Positions 1-5,996 of a stretch of DNA of 7,868 nt are shown in pieces (position 1 is the stretch's first letter; each line of letters begins with the position of its first letter). The translations under genes were made by a program, and so were the position numbers. This stretch comes from Candidatus Goldiibacteriota bacterium (lineage in GTDB: Bacteria > Oederibacteriota > PGYV01 > DSYL01): positions 1 through 7,868 of the forward strand of contig JAOAAI010000166.1 of NCBI GenBank assembly GCA_026418955.1. The letters run 5' to 3'. Below the pieces are notes generated by a model, which was not told the DNA's origin, searched no databases, and was given only the letters and a program-made list of their open reading frames with translations.

Positions 1-44
1 TGGACACCTGCTTCAAGAAGTGCTTTCATTGAAATCTGTGGCAT
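1..44 (-). CDS. rpsB: Ribosomal protein uS2, N-terminal fragment
   Basis: Only the first 14 codons lie in the window. They read MPQISMKALLEAGV, the characteristic opening of bacterial ribosomal protein S2, which continues HFGHQ in the family. S2 is a late-assembling protein of the 30S subunit that helps recruit S1. The ATG at 44-42 has a near-ideal ribosome binding site, AAAGGAGG at 60-53, 8 nt upstream. The gene has its own promoter and a structured leader, and it is separated by about 236 nt from the upstream thiD2 gene on the same strand, so it probably starts a new transcription unit. In most bacteria tsf follows, but that would lie outside the window. The fragment is short, but the sequence is distinctive and the leader context fits. 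Confidence 0.9.
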   Translation of the reverse strand, partial: MPQISMKALLEAGV

Positions 45-66
45 AACTAAATCCTCCTTTGGTTTT

Positions 67-136
67 TTACCTCTGCTTCCATCTTCTTTTCAGTCGCCCT
101 TAATTTTTTTAAGGGACCCGCCTGAAAATCCGGTAA
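67..136 (-). promoter_or_regulatory. Structured 5' leader RNA of rpsB, candidate S2 autoregulatory element
   Basis: Read on the minus strand, the untranslated leader folds into three nested helices without mismatches. P1 is TTACC (136-132) with GGTAA (71-67). P2 is TTTTCAG (128-122) with CTGAAAA (93-87). P3 is CCCTTAA (115-109) with TTAAGGG (103-97), closed by a five-A loop. The internal loops are asymmetric: GGA against about 15 purine-rich nt (86-72) between P1 and P2, and a G-rich GCGGGT against CGA between P2 and P3. P1 ends 6 nt before the rpsB Shine-Dalgarno site, so ligand binding could block ribosome entry. No U-run follows any helix, so this is not an intrinsic terminator. Ribosomal protein leaders that bind their own product are well known for rpsB in gammaproteobacteria. 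That this one binds S2 is inference, and another ligand is possible. Confidence 0.6.
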
Positions 137-170
137 GCATGGTGTTTTTAATTGCTTAAAATTGACCTAA

Positions 171-200
171 ATAATAGCATAAAATAGAGTTAAAAGGCAA
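171..200 (-). promoter_or_regulatory. Predicted sigma-A type promoter of rpsB
   Basis: On the minus strand TTGCCT (200-195) and TATTAT (176-171) are separated by 18 nt. The -35 matches consensus at four positions and the -10 at five. Transcription would begin near 165, upstream of the folded leader and about 120 nt before the rpsB start codon. The 137-280 interval between thiD2 and the leader holds this promoter and otherwise featureless AT-rich DNA. I see no GC-rich hairpin followed by a U-run after the thiD2 stop, so read-through from the upstream operon into rpsB remains possible. Confidence 0.55.
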
Positions 201-280
201 GGATTATTTTTTTATACATAATATTAACGATATAAATTATTTTAATTTACTAATAAAATTTTAAAGGCATAATTTAATAA

Positions 281-706
281 TTAAATGTTCAATACAATTT
301 TTTTTTCAATTTCATAGACATTGTATCTTAAGTCTTTTAATTTAATAGCACAGGATTTATTAAGAATTTTTGATATTTCTTCTAAAACTCTAAGTGACTC
401 TTCTGTCCTTTTAAAATTAGCAATAAGAATATCAAGAAGATTTTCTCTTTTAAATTCTTCTTTATTTTTTATCTTTCTACCTGTATCAGATAAACTATTA
501 CGGTTATATAGAAGTTTTTTATATTCAGGGGTTAAATCATACATAATATTATCAATGCTATGTCGTATATTTTTGATTTTTGAAAGGATTTTTTTATTTT
601 TATAGACAAACCTTATTATATCTTCAATGACTCTTAAACCTTCTTTTGTTCTGTTTATGTTTGCATCAATTATTGATAAAATATTTTTTTTTATTTTTAG
701 TGCCAT
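281..706 (-). CDS. thiD2: Stand-alone ThiD2-family HMP-P kinase domain
   Basis: This 141-residue protein matches the ThiD2 domain usually found at the N-terminus of ThiE (thiamine-phosphate synthase). Diagnostic stretches are IDANINRTKEGLRVIEDI (13-30), RNSLSDTG (69-76), ANFKRTEESLRVLEE (96-110) and LRYNVYEIEK (126-135). Characterised ThiD2 phosphorylates hydroxymethylpyrimidine phosphate to the diphosphate for coupling by ThiE; it lacks the HMP salvage kinase activity of canonical ThiD. Here the domain ends after about 140 residues and no ThiE barrel follows. The two halves visibly resemble each other (residues 14-52 against 95-132), suggesting an ancient duplication. The ATG overlaps the end of the DUF2273 gene by 10 nt and has only a weak upstream GTGA, so translation is probably coupled. 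It is the last gene of the series. The family call is firm; the activity is inferred from the family. Confidence 0.8.
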   Translation of the reverse strand: MALKIKKNILSIIDANINRTKEGLRVIEDIIRFVYKNKKILSKIKNIRHSIDNIMYDLTPEYKKLLYNRNSLSDTGRKIKNKEEFKRENLLDILIANFKRTEESLRVLEEISKILNKSCAIKLKDLRYNVYEIEKKIVLNI

Positions 707-927
707 TTATTTTCACGAAATGTTTCTATAATATCTTTTATAATTTTTTTTATTGAAAAACCTTCATCATATAATTTACCGATTATGAAGCCAATTATGA
801 CAATACTGATTATAAAAAGTGTTTTCCAGAAACCAATAAAAATAAGACATAAAGCAATAATTAATCCAAATGTTATACCAAGAAATTTTCCAAAATTTGA
901 AAAAATTAATTTTAGTAAATCATTCAT
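697..927 (-). CDS. DUF2273 small membrane protein of the Asp23/AmaP set
   Basis: A 76-residue protein with two closely spaced hydrophobic segments (about residues 13-32 and 33-50), followed by a basic, amphipathic C-terminal tail. Size, composition and position immediately after AmaP match DUF2273, a small family found beside asp23 genes in Gram-positive bacteria. Its molecular role is not established; an association with the Asp23-AmaP complex at the membrane is inferred from this conserved neighbourhood. The ATG at 927 is preceded by a GAGGAG ribosome binding site embedded in the Glu-rich end of amaP, and the two genes overlap by 8 nt. The stop overlaps the start of thiD2 by 10 nt. These overlaps indicate coupled translation. 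Confidence 0.75.
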   Translation of the reverse strand: MNDLLKLIFSNFGKFLGITFGLIIALCLIFIGFWKTLFIISIVIIGFIIGKLYDEGFSIKKIIKDIIETFRENKWH

Positions 928-1489
928 TTTTCTTCTCCTCTTCGGGCGATTTATAAACCACTTTATTTACTATAATTTTTGGTTTTATCACAGCATCGAT
1001 ACCAAGAGTATATTGAATATATCTGATTATTGCTTCTTGGACTTCTTGAGTGACATCGGCAACAGCTCTGTCCGAATATAAAGTTACCTTTGCAGTAACA
1101 TCCAAGCCTTTTCTTTTTGATAGCACTTTTCCTTTTATTTCTTTTACTCCTTTAACTTCATTTTTTACTATTCTTGAAAAATCTTCTATAGCACTTAGTG
1201 ATACCATGATATCACCATGGGGTGATTGTAATACAACCGTTCTTTCAGCACGTCTGTTTTCAATATTCCCTATCACTGTCAGTATAGCTATTAAAATTAA
1301 AATTAAACTTATTATTAAAACAGTTATACGAGCTATCATTGATTGATTTAAATAGTCAGCCATTGTTTGAACAATACTAACCCACCATTTGTTTGCATCT
1401 TGATTGATACTTATGGATGCTCCAAATAAGCCTGCTATTAGAAAAAACAATATATTTATTCCTATTAGAATTCTGTTAAAAATTTTCAT
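920..1489 (-). CDS. amaP: Alkaline shock response membrane anchor protein AmaP
   Basis: A 189-residue protein with two transmembrane segments (about 5-26 and 52-76) joined by a short loop containing a WW pair (35-36), then a soluble Asp23-like domain (about 87-178) and a charged tail, EEEKKNE. This is the AmaP layout: in Staphylococcus aureus AmaP anchors the abundant Asp23 protein to the cytoplasmic membrane. The soluble part shares the pattern of Asp23 proteins, with alternating strands such as VTAKVTLYS (131-139) and a helix around VTQEVQEAIIRYI (146-158). The ATG has an AGGAGG site at 1500-1495 with a 5-nt spacer. The asp23 stop lies 14 nt upstream, and the gene overlaps the DUF2273 gene by 8 nt. 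Order and membrane topology make the call good, although the soluble domain is divergent. Confidence 0.8.
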   Translation of the reverse strand: MKIFNRILIGINILFFLIAGLFGASISINQDANKWWVSIVQTMADYLNQSMIARITVLIISLILILIAILTVIGNIENRRAERTVVLQSPHGDIMVSLSAIEDFSRIVKNEVKGVKEIKGKVLSKRKGLDVTAKVTLYSDRAVADVTQEVQEAIIRYIQYTLGIDAVIKPKIIVNKVVYKSPEEEKKNE

Positions 1490-1503
1490 TTATTCCTCCT
1501 TTT

Positions 1504-1851
1504 TTATTTAGGTTTAATTGAATTTATATTCACATTTATTTTTTCAACATTTAAACCTGTCATATTTTCTATTGATTCTTTTACTTTTTCTTGGACTTGT
1601 GATGCAACAGTTCCTATATCTTTACCAAATGCAACAATAATATTTATATCCAAAGATACATTTTCATCTTTTAAATCAACTTTTATTCCTTTTGATTCAT
1701 TTTTGACACCTAATATATCTGCGATACTGGAAACAGCACCTCCATCCAAATCTATAACACCATCTATGGATTTGGCTGCAATTGCTGCAATATTTGCTAT
1801 TGCATTATCTGATATTCTTATATTTCCAGATTCATTTTTTTCTTTTTCCAT
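1504..1851 (-). CDS. asp23: Asp23/Gls24 family envelope stress protein
   Basis: A 115-residue cytosolic protein of the Asp23 (DUF322) family. Features seen are GNIRISDNAIANIAAIAA (9-26) followed by GVIDLDGG (31-38), a strand pair around GIKVDLKDENVSLDINIIV (55-73), the conserved G-[IV]-x-x-x-A-x-x-V-Q-E-K-V helix (80-90) and a C-terminal NVEKINVNINSI strand (101-112). The family forms membrane-associated filaments or clusters tethered by AmaP and is linked to cell-envelope homeostasis. An alternative GTG start at 1860 overlaps the accC stop, but the AAGGGGTGA site fits the ATG at 1851 with a 5-nt spacer, so I choose that ATG. The gene lies 5 nt after accC and 14 nt before amaP. The accBC-asp23 arrangement is common in low-GC Gram-positives. 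Confidence 0.88.
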   Translation of the reverse strand: MEKEKNESGNIRISDNAIANIAAIAAKSIDGVIDLDGGAVSSIADILGVKNESKGIKVDLKDENVSLDINIIVAFGKDIGTVASQVQEKVKESIENMTGLNVEKINVNINSIKPK

Positions 1852-1856
1852 AGATT

Positions 1857-1865
1857 TCACCCCTT
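1857..1865 (-). promoter_or_regulatory. Ribosome binding site deciding the asp23 start
   Basis: AAGGGGTGA, read on the minus strand, resembles the AAGGAGGTGA consensus with one base missing. It lies 5 nt before the ATG at 1851. It overlaps the accC stop codon and also contains the GTG at 1860 that a longest-ORF approach would take as the start. That GTG therefore more likely belongs to the ribosome binding site than to an initiation codon. Confidence 0.65.
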
Positions 1866-3203
1866 ATTTTCCATTTTTTCAATAAAATGTGTTGAATAAT
1901 TATTTAGGATAAAATTTTCATTATTTAATATTTTTTTATGTAAAGGAATGGTGGTTTTTATTCCTTCAATTACAAATTCATCTAAAGCTCGCTTCATTTT
2001 TGCTATTGCCTCCATTCTATCTTTACCATGTGCAATTATTTTTGCTACCATTGAATCGTAATACGGTGGTATTTTATATCCTTTATATACATGCGTATCA
2101 ATTCTTATACCATGGCCGCCTGGAGTATTATATTCAGTAATAAGTCCTGGAGATGGAATAAAATTATTATCAGGATCTTCTGCATTTATCCTACATTCTA
2201 TTGCATGACCGCGTAATTTTAATTCTTTCTGTGGTAAAGCAAGTTTTTCTCCTGCAGCCACTTTTATTTGTTCTTTTATTAGATCTATACCTATTACTTC
2301 CTCAGTAACAGGATGTTCAACTTGTATTCGCGTATTCATTTCCATAAAATAAAAGCGTTTATATTTATCCATAATAAACTCTATTGTTCCAGTATTTTCG
2401 TATTTAACTGCTTTTGCAATTTTAATAGCCATGGAACATAATTCATGTCTTAATTTTTCATTTACCATTGGGGATGGAGCTTCTTCTATTAATTTCTGAT
2501 GTCTTCTTTGTATAGTACAATCGCGTTCTCCCAAAGCAACACAATTTCCATAAGCATCTGCAATTATCTGAACTTCAATGTGTCTAGGTTCTTCAATATA
2601 TTTTTCAAGATATATTGATGGATCTCCAAAAGCAGTTTGAGCCTCTTGTCTAGCTGTTTTAAAAGAGTTTCTAAGTGAAATTTCTGTATGTGCAACACGC
2701 ATTCCTCTGCCACCGCCGCCTGCAGATGCTTTTAATATGACTGGATATCCTATTTTTTTTGCTATTTCAACAGCATCATTTTCATCTTTTAAGACTCTGC
2801 CACTTCCAGGAACAGTTGGTACACCTACTGATTTTGCTGTGATAATTGCCTGGGCTTTATTTCCCATAAGTGTGATAGCATCAGGTGATGGTCCTATAAA
2901 TTTTATATTACAATCTCTGCAAACTTCTGCAAAATGTGCATTTTCTGCAAGAAAACCATAACCTGGATGGATTGCTTCTGAATCTGTTACTTCTGCAGCG
3001 GAAATAATAGCAGGAATATTTAGATAACTTTCTTTAGGAGAACTAGGTCCTATACATATAGCATGATCAGCATAACGGACATGTAAAGAATTTTCATCTG
3101 CTTCAGAAAAAACAGCAACTGTTTCTATTCCCATTTCTTTACATGCTCTTATTATTCTAAGTGCTATTTCTCCTCTGTTTGCAATTAATATTCTTTTAAA
3201 CAA
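1857..3203 (-). CDS. accC: Biotin carboxylase subunit of acetyl-CoA carboxylase
   Basis: A full-length 448-residue AccC, the usual size. It carboxylates the biotin carried by AccB using ATP and bicarbonate, the first half-reaction of malonyl-CoA formation for fatty-acid synthesis. Visible are the N-terminal ILIANRGEIALRI (5-17), IHPGYGFLAEN (78-88), the ATP-grasp glycine loop KASAGGGGRGM (158-168), ERDCTIQRRHQKLIEE (226-241) and MNTRIQVEHPVTE (289-301) with the catalytic arginine, plus the C-terminal biotin carboxylase domain. No key residue appears missing. The start is TTG at 3203-3201, supported by GAAAGAGG 6 nt upstream and by alignment of the N-terminus with the family; no other start fits. 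The gene begins 2 nt after accB. The carboxyltransferase genes accA and accD are not in the window. Confidence 0.97.
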   Translation of the reverse strand: MFKRILIANRGEIALRIIRACKEMGIETVAVFSEADENSLHVRYADHAICIGPSSPKESYLNIPAIISAAEVTDSEAIHPGYGFLAENAHFAEVCRDCNIKFIGPSPDAITLMGNKAQAIITAKSVGVPTVPGSGRVLKDENDAVEIAKKIGYPVILKASAGGGGRGMRVAHTEISLRNSFKTARQEAQTAFGDPSIYLEKYIEEPRHIEVQIIADAYGNCVALGERDCTIQRRHQKLIEEAPSPMVNEKLRHELCSMAIKIAKAVKYENTGTIEFIMDKYKRFYFMEMNTRIQVEHPVTEEVIGIDLIKEQIKVAAGEKLALPQKELKLRGHAIECRINAEDPDNNFIPSPGLITEYNTPGGHGIRIDTHVYKGYKIPPYYDSMVAKIIAHGKDRMEAIAKMKRALDEFVIEGIKTTIPLHKKILNNENFILNNYSTHFIEKMENKG

Positions 3204-3205
3204 GA

Positions 3206-3721
3206 TTAACCTCTTTCAATAATAATTATTGGTTGATTGTATTCGACAGCCTGTGCATTTTCCACTAGTATTTCCTTTATTTTTCCTTTTACTTCTGATT
3301 TTATTTCGTTCATGATTTTCATAGCTTCAATTATACATAAAGTTTTTCCAGGTTCCACAGTATCACCTATATTTATAAATGGTGGAGCATCAGGAGATGG
3401 AGCTCTGTAAAAAGTGCCAACCATTGGTGATTTTACAACATATATATTTTCATCTTCCTTGTTTTTTGGTGTGGATTCAATAACTGGCGTTTGCATAGAA
3501 TTAATTGGTGGATTGGGGGTAGTTGCTATTTGTGGACTGTGAATAATCTGTGGAACTGTAACTATTGCCTGTTGTGGCATTGCTTTTTTTAACTGTATTT
3601 TGAAATTTCCATCTTCATATAATAATTCACTAAGAAAATTTTTTTCCATAATATCCAGAACATATTGTAAAGTTGTTGTATCAATTTTTATCTTTTTCTT
3701 TTTTTCAGTATTTTTTGACAT
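3206..3721 (-). CDS. accB: Biotin carboxyl carrier protein of acetyl-CoA carboxylase
   Basis: A 171-residue BCCP. The order is a basic N-terminus with a helical dimerisation and carboxylase-contact region (about 12-45, ending in DGNFKIQLKK), a proline-rich flexible linker (about 49-83), and a C-terminal biotinyl domain (about 93-170). The biotinyl domain contains VKSPMVGTFYRAPSPDAPPF (96-115), with the family's thumb-like insertion, and the biotin attachment motif EAMKIMNEI (132-140); Lys135 is the expected biotinylated residue. The protein carries carboxybiotin between AccC and the carboxyltransferase. A GTG start at 3733 is possible, but AAGGTGGTGA fits the ATG at 3721 with a 5-nt spacer. 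The gene lies 20 nt after efp and 2 nt before accC. Confidence 0.96.
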   Translation of the reverse strand: MSKNTEKKKKIKIDTTTLQYVLDIMEKNFLSELLYEDGNFKIQLKKAMPQQAIVTVPQIIHSPQIATTPNPPINSMQTPVIESTPKNKEDENIYVVKSPMVGTFYRAPSPDAPPFINIGDTVEPGKTLCIIEAMKIMNEIKSEVKGKIKEILVENAQAVEYNQPIIIIERG

Positions 3722-3726
3722 AGTAT

Positions 3727-3736
3727 TCACCACCTT
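3727..3736 (-). promoter_or_regulatory. Ribosome binding site deciding the accB start
   Basis: AAGGTGGTGA on the minus strand matches the full anti-Shine-Dalgarno complement at nine of ten positions and lies 5 nt upstream of the ATG at 3721. The two GTG triplets inside it, which would add four residues (M-V-N-T), are therefore better read as part of the ribosome binding site. Confidence 0.7.
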
Positions 3737-3741
3737 GTTTA

Positions 3742-4302
3742 TTATTTTACTCTTTCAACATATTCCCCTGTTCTTGTGTCAATTCTAATGATATCACCTT
3801 CTTTAATAAAAAGAGGGACATCAATAATAGCTCCTGTTTCTACAGTAACCTGTTTTGTTGCATTATTCACAGTATTTCCTTTCACAGCTGGTGGAGCTGA
3901 TACGACTTTTAAATCCACTTTTAAAGGAATTTTAACACCAAGTATTTCTCCTTTATACATCATCATTGTTACTGGGGTGTCTTCTTTTAAATATTTAGTT
4001 ATTTCACCTAATTGTTCTTTTGTAAATTCATATTGTTCAAATGTTTCTGTATCCATAAAATTATATGTATCGCCAGTGTTATATGACAATTGTAAATTTT
4101 TATAGTCCAGCGTTATATCCTCAAGTTTTTCATCTGGACTGAAAGTGCGTTCTGTTACGGTCCCAAGTTTAAAATTTTTAATTTTAAGGCGAACGAGTGG
4201 AGCAAGACGAGGTCTTTGTATATGTTGATATTGTATAACTTCATATATAGTTCCTTCGTATTTAAATATATCTCCAGGTCTTAAATCTGTTGCTAGTGCC
4301 AT
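3742..4302 (-). CDS. efp: Translation elongation factor P
   Basis: A complete 186-residue EF-P, the usual length. It binds between the P and E sites of the ribosome and rescues stalling at consecutive prolines. Seen are an N-terminal KOW-like domain beginning TDLRPGDIFKYEGTIYEVI (5-23), a middle OB domain with a YNFMDTETFEQY-like stretch (80-91), and the C-terminal OB domain ending GDIIRIDTRTGEYVERVK, close to the family signature. The loop that enters the peptidyl-transferase centre is unusual: where many bacteria have PGKG with a modifiable lysine, this protein has RPRLAP (30-35), placing Arg32 at the tip. No known EF-P modification gene (epmA/B, earP, ymfI) is in the window. The ATG has AAAGGAGTG 5 nt upstream. 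The genes on both sides are about 20 nt away. An efp-accB-accC order is common in Gram-positives. Confidence 0.96.
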   Translation of the reverse strand: MALATDLRPGDIFKYEGTIYEVIQYQHIQRPRLAPLVRLKIKNFKLGTVTERTFSPDEKLEDITLDYKNLQLSYNTGDTYNFMDTETFEQYEFTKEQLGEITKYLKEDTPVTMMMYKGEILGVKIPLKVDLKVVSAPPAVKGNTVNNATKQVTVETGAIIDVPLFIKEGDIIRIDTRTGEYVERVK

Positions 4303-4320
4303 TTTTTCACTCCTTTTTTA

Positions 4321-5379
4321 TTAATCTTTTATAATAATTTCATCACTTAAACTACTTAATTTTAATAGTTTTTTTTCTGTTATCAAATAATTATCTTCTA
4401 TTCTAATACCAAATTCATTTTGAAAATAAATACCAGGTTCGCAAGTTATTATCATACCTGGTTTGAATTTTAAAACACTTTTTTGATTAATAAATGGTAT
4501 TTCATGTATATCAAGTCCAATTCCATGACCTAAAGAATGAGTAAAAAATTTATCTAGGCCATAGTTATTTAAATATTTTTTAACAAAAAAATATGGCTTT
4601 TTTGTTAAATTTCTATTTTTACATAATAAAACTGATTTATTTTTTGCGGTTTTTACTATGTTATAATAACTTATATATTTTTTAAGATGATTTTTAATTA
4701 TACGATACCCAATTACCCTTGTCAAGTCAGAACAATAACCTTTATATTTTGCACCAACATCAATTAAAATTATTGAATTTTCTTTTAATTTTGTTGTATT
4801 TGTTTTATAGTGTGGAACAGCTGAGTTTTTTCCAAAAGCAATTATTGGTGTAAAAGAGACAGAATCAGCACCGATTTTTTTTATATAATATTCAAATTCA
4901 TCTGCTATTTCTTTTTCTATAATATTATTTTTTAAAATAGATAAAATATGTAAAATCCCTTTTTCAGTTATTTCTATTGACTTTTTTATCAGTTCAATTT
5001 CATTTTCATCCTTGATCATTCGTAGATTCATAATTTTATTGCTTACATGTGGTTCGTATCCTGAATCTTTTAACCATAAATATTCTGTAAGTGAAGTTTG
5101 TGGTGAAATTAAAATTTTTTTTGATTTTTTTATTATTTTTTTAATTTCCTTTTTATAATTATTTGTGACTATAATTTCAAATAATTTATCAACACCTAAT
5201 TTTTCTGCAACACCATTATATCTTTTATCTGTTATAAAAAATTTTTTTTCATTTGAGATTAATAATCTTGCAAAAGAACCAGAAAATCCAGATAGATAAA
5301 AGATATCTAATGGATTGGCAATATAAAAAAAATTATTCTTTTCAATTGATTTTATTAATCTTGATAATCGTGTGTTCAT
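4321..5379 (-). CDS. M24 family aminopeptidase P / prolidase (Xaa-Pro peptidase)
   Basis: A 352-residue cytosolic metallopeptidase of typical family length. An N-terminal creatinase-like domain (about 1-115) precedes the pita-bread catalytic domain. All five expected metal ligands are visible: Asp207 (IDVGA), Asp218 (CSDLTR), His285 (GHGIG), Glu314 (CEPGIY) and Glu328 (RIED). His190 (VPHY) and His292 (IHE) are also present. The enzyme removes an N-terminal residue preceding proline, or cleaves Xaa-Pro dipeptides; sequence alone does not separate the two. Such genes often sit immediately before efp in Gram-positives, as here (18 nt). No clear ribosome binding site precedes the ATG, which lies 2 nt after the methyltransferase stop, suggesting coupled translation. 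It is richer in Lys and Ile and more AT-rich than efp and accBC, but not obviously foreign. Confidence 0.9.
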   Translation of the reverse strand: MNTRLSRLIKSIEKNNFFYIANPLDIFYLSGFSGSFARLLISNEKKFFITDKRYNGVAEKLGVDKLFEIIVTNNYKKEIKKIIKKSKKILISPQTSLTEYLWLKDSGYEPHVSNKIMNLRMIKDENEIELIKKSIEITEKGILHILSILKNNIIEKEIADEFEYYIKKIGADSVSFTPIIAFGKNSAVPHYKTNTTKLKENSIILIDVGAKYKGYCSDLTRVIGYRIIKNHLKKYISYYNIVKTAKNKSVLLCKNRNLTKKPYFFVKKYLNNYGLDKFFTHSLGHGIGLDIHEIPFINQKSVLKFKPGMIITCEPGIYFQNEFGIRIEDNYLITEKKLLKLSSLSDEIIIKD

Positions 5380-5381
5380 TG

Positions 5382-5996
5382 TTATTTTGTAATTACTGCC
5401 ATATTATATTCAATTATTGGTCGGTAAAAAGGGATTTTTTCTAAAAGATTATGAAACGAGTCATAGAGATCATTAAAAAATTTTCCATTAAAAGGACAAC
5501 ATCTTGCAGAAAAAAAATGAAATTCATATTCAAGTCCAGTTTCTTTAATAAGTTTTATAAAATATTTTTGTGTGAAATGTTGATGATTTTTTAAAAGTGT
5601 CATATTTATATATAATAAAGGATTATATCTATTTGCTTCTATTACTATGATTCTTTTTTTTGCAACTCTTATCATTTCTTTTAAAGCATCAGATGGAGAT
5701 GACACATGGTGGAGCATGTCTTTCTCCAAAACCGTATCAAAACTTTCATTTTCAAAGTCTAACTTTTGTGCATTACCAATTGAAAAAGTTATTGATTCAT
5801 TTGTATATAATTTCCAATCAGGACTTTGCTCTATATCCAGACCATGGATACGTTTAAAATATTTTAAATAAATACGTACATCCTCACCATTACCGCAGCC
5901 ACAGTCAAGTAAGGAGTCCCCATAAAAAAAAGGAGAAACACGAGTAAATACTCTGTCTTTATATCTTATAACATTATAAGGAGTATTAAACTGCAT
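5382..5996 (-). CDS. Class I SAM-dependent methyltransferase, substrate unknown
   Basis: A 204-residue protein with a Rossmann-type methyltransferase core (Methyltransf_11-like). Motif I is LLDCGCGNGEDV (29-40), the acidic residue after strand 2 is Asp54 in HGLDIEQ, the adenine-side motif is GNAQKLDF (74-81), and motif II with its following helix is FDTVLEKDMLHHV (86-98). The region after residue 120 (YINMTLLKNHQHF, FSARCCPFN) is less typical and probably shapes the substrate pocket. I do not recognise a specific subfamily; small molecules, quinones or lipids, or a protein target all remain open. The start overlaps the end of purC by 11 nt, with only a weak ribosome binding site, and the peptidase gene follows after 2 nt, so it is embedded in the operon. 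There is no signal peptide and no transmembrane segment. Confidence 0.8.
   Translation of the reverse strand: MQFNTPYNVIRYKDRVFTRVSPFFYGDSLLDCGCGNGEDVRIYLKYFKRIHGLDIEQSPDWKLYTNESITFSIGNAQKLDFENESFDTVLEKDMLHHVSSPSDALKEMIRVAKKRIIVIEANRYNPLLYINMTLLKNHQHFTQKYFIKLIKETGLEYEFHFFSARCCPFNGKFFNDLYDSFHNLLEKIPFYRPIIEYNMAVITK

Noticed and set aside
97..115. Perfect hairpin with an A/T loop considered as an intrinsic terminator after thiD2 or on the + strand
   Set aside because: No run of T follows the stem on either strand (CGACTG on the minus strand, ACCCG on the plus strand), and the hairpin lies inside the rpsB leader within two further helices.
321..1346. Several + strand open frames opposite thiD2, DUF2273 and amaP
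   Set aside because: They mirror well-supported minus-strand genes of recognised families, have no ribosome binding sites and show no family motifs.
3600..4105. + strand open frames opposite accB and efp
   Set aside because: They are antisense to strongly conserved genes; their hydrophobic translations are what the reverse strand of these codons gives.
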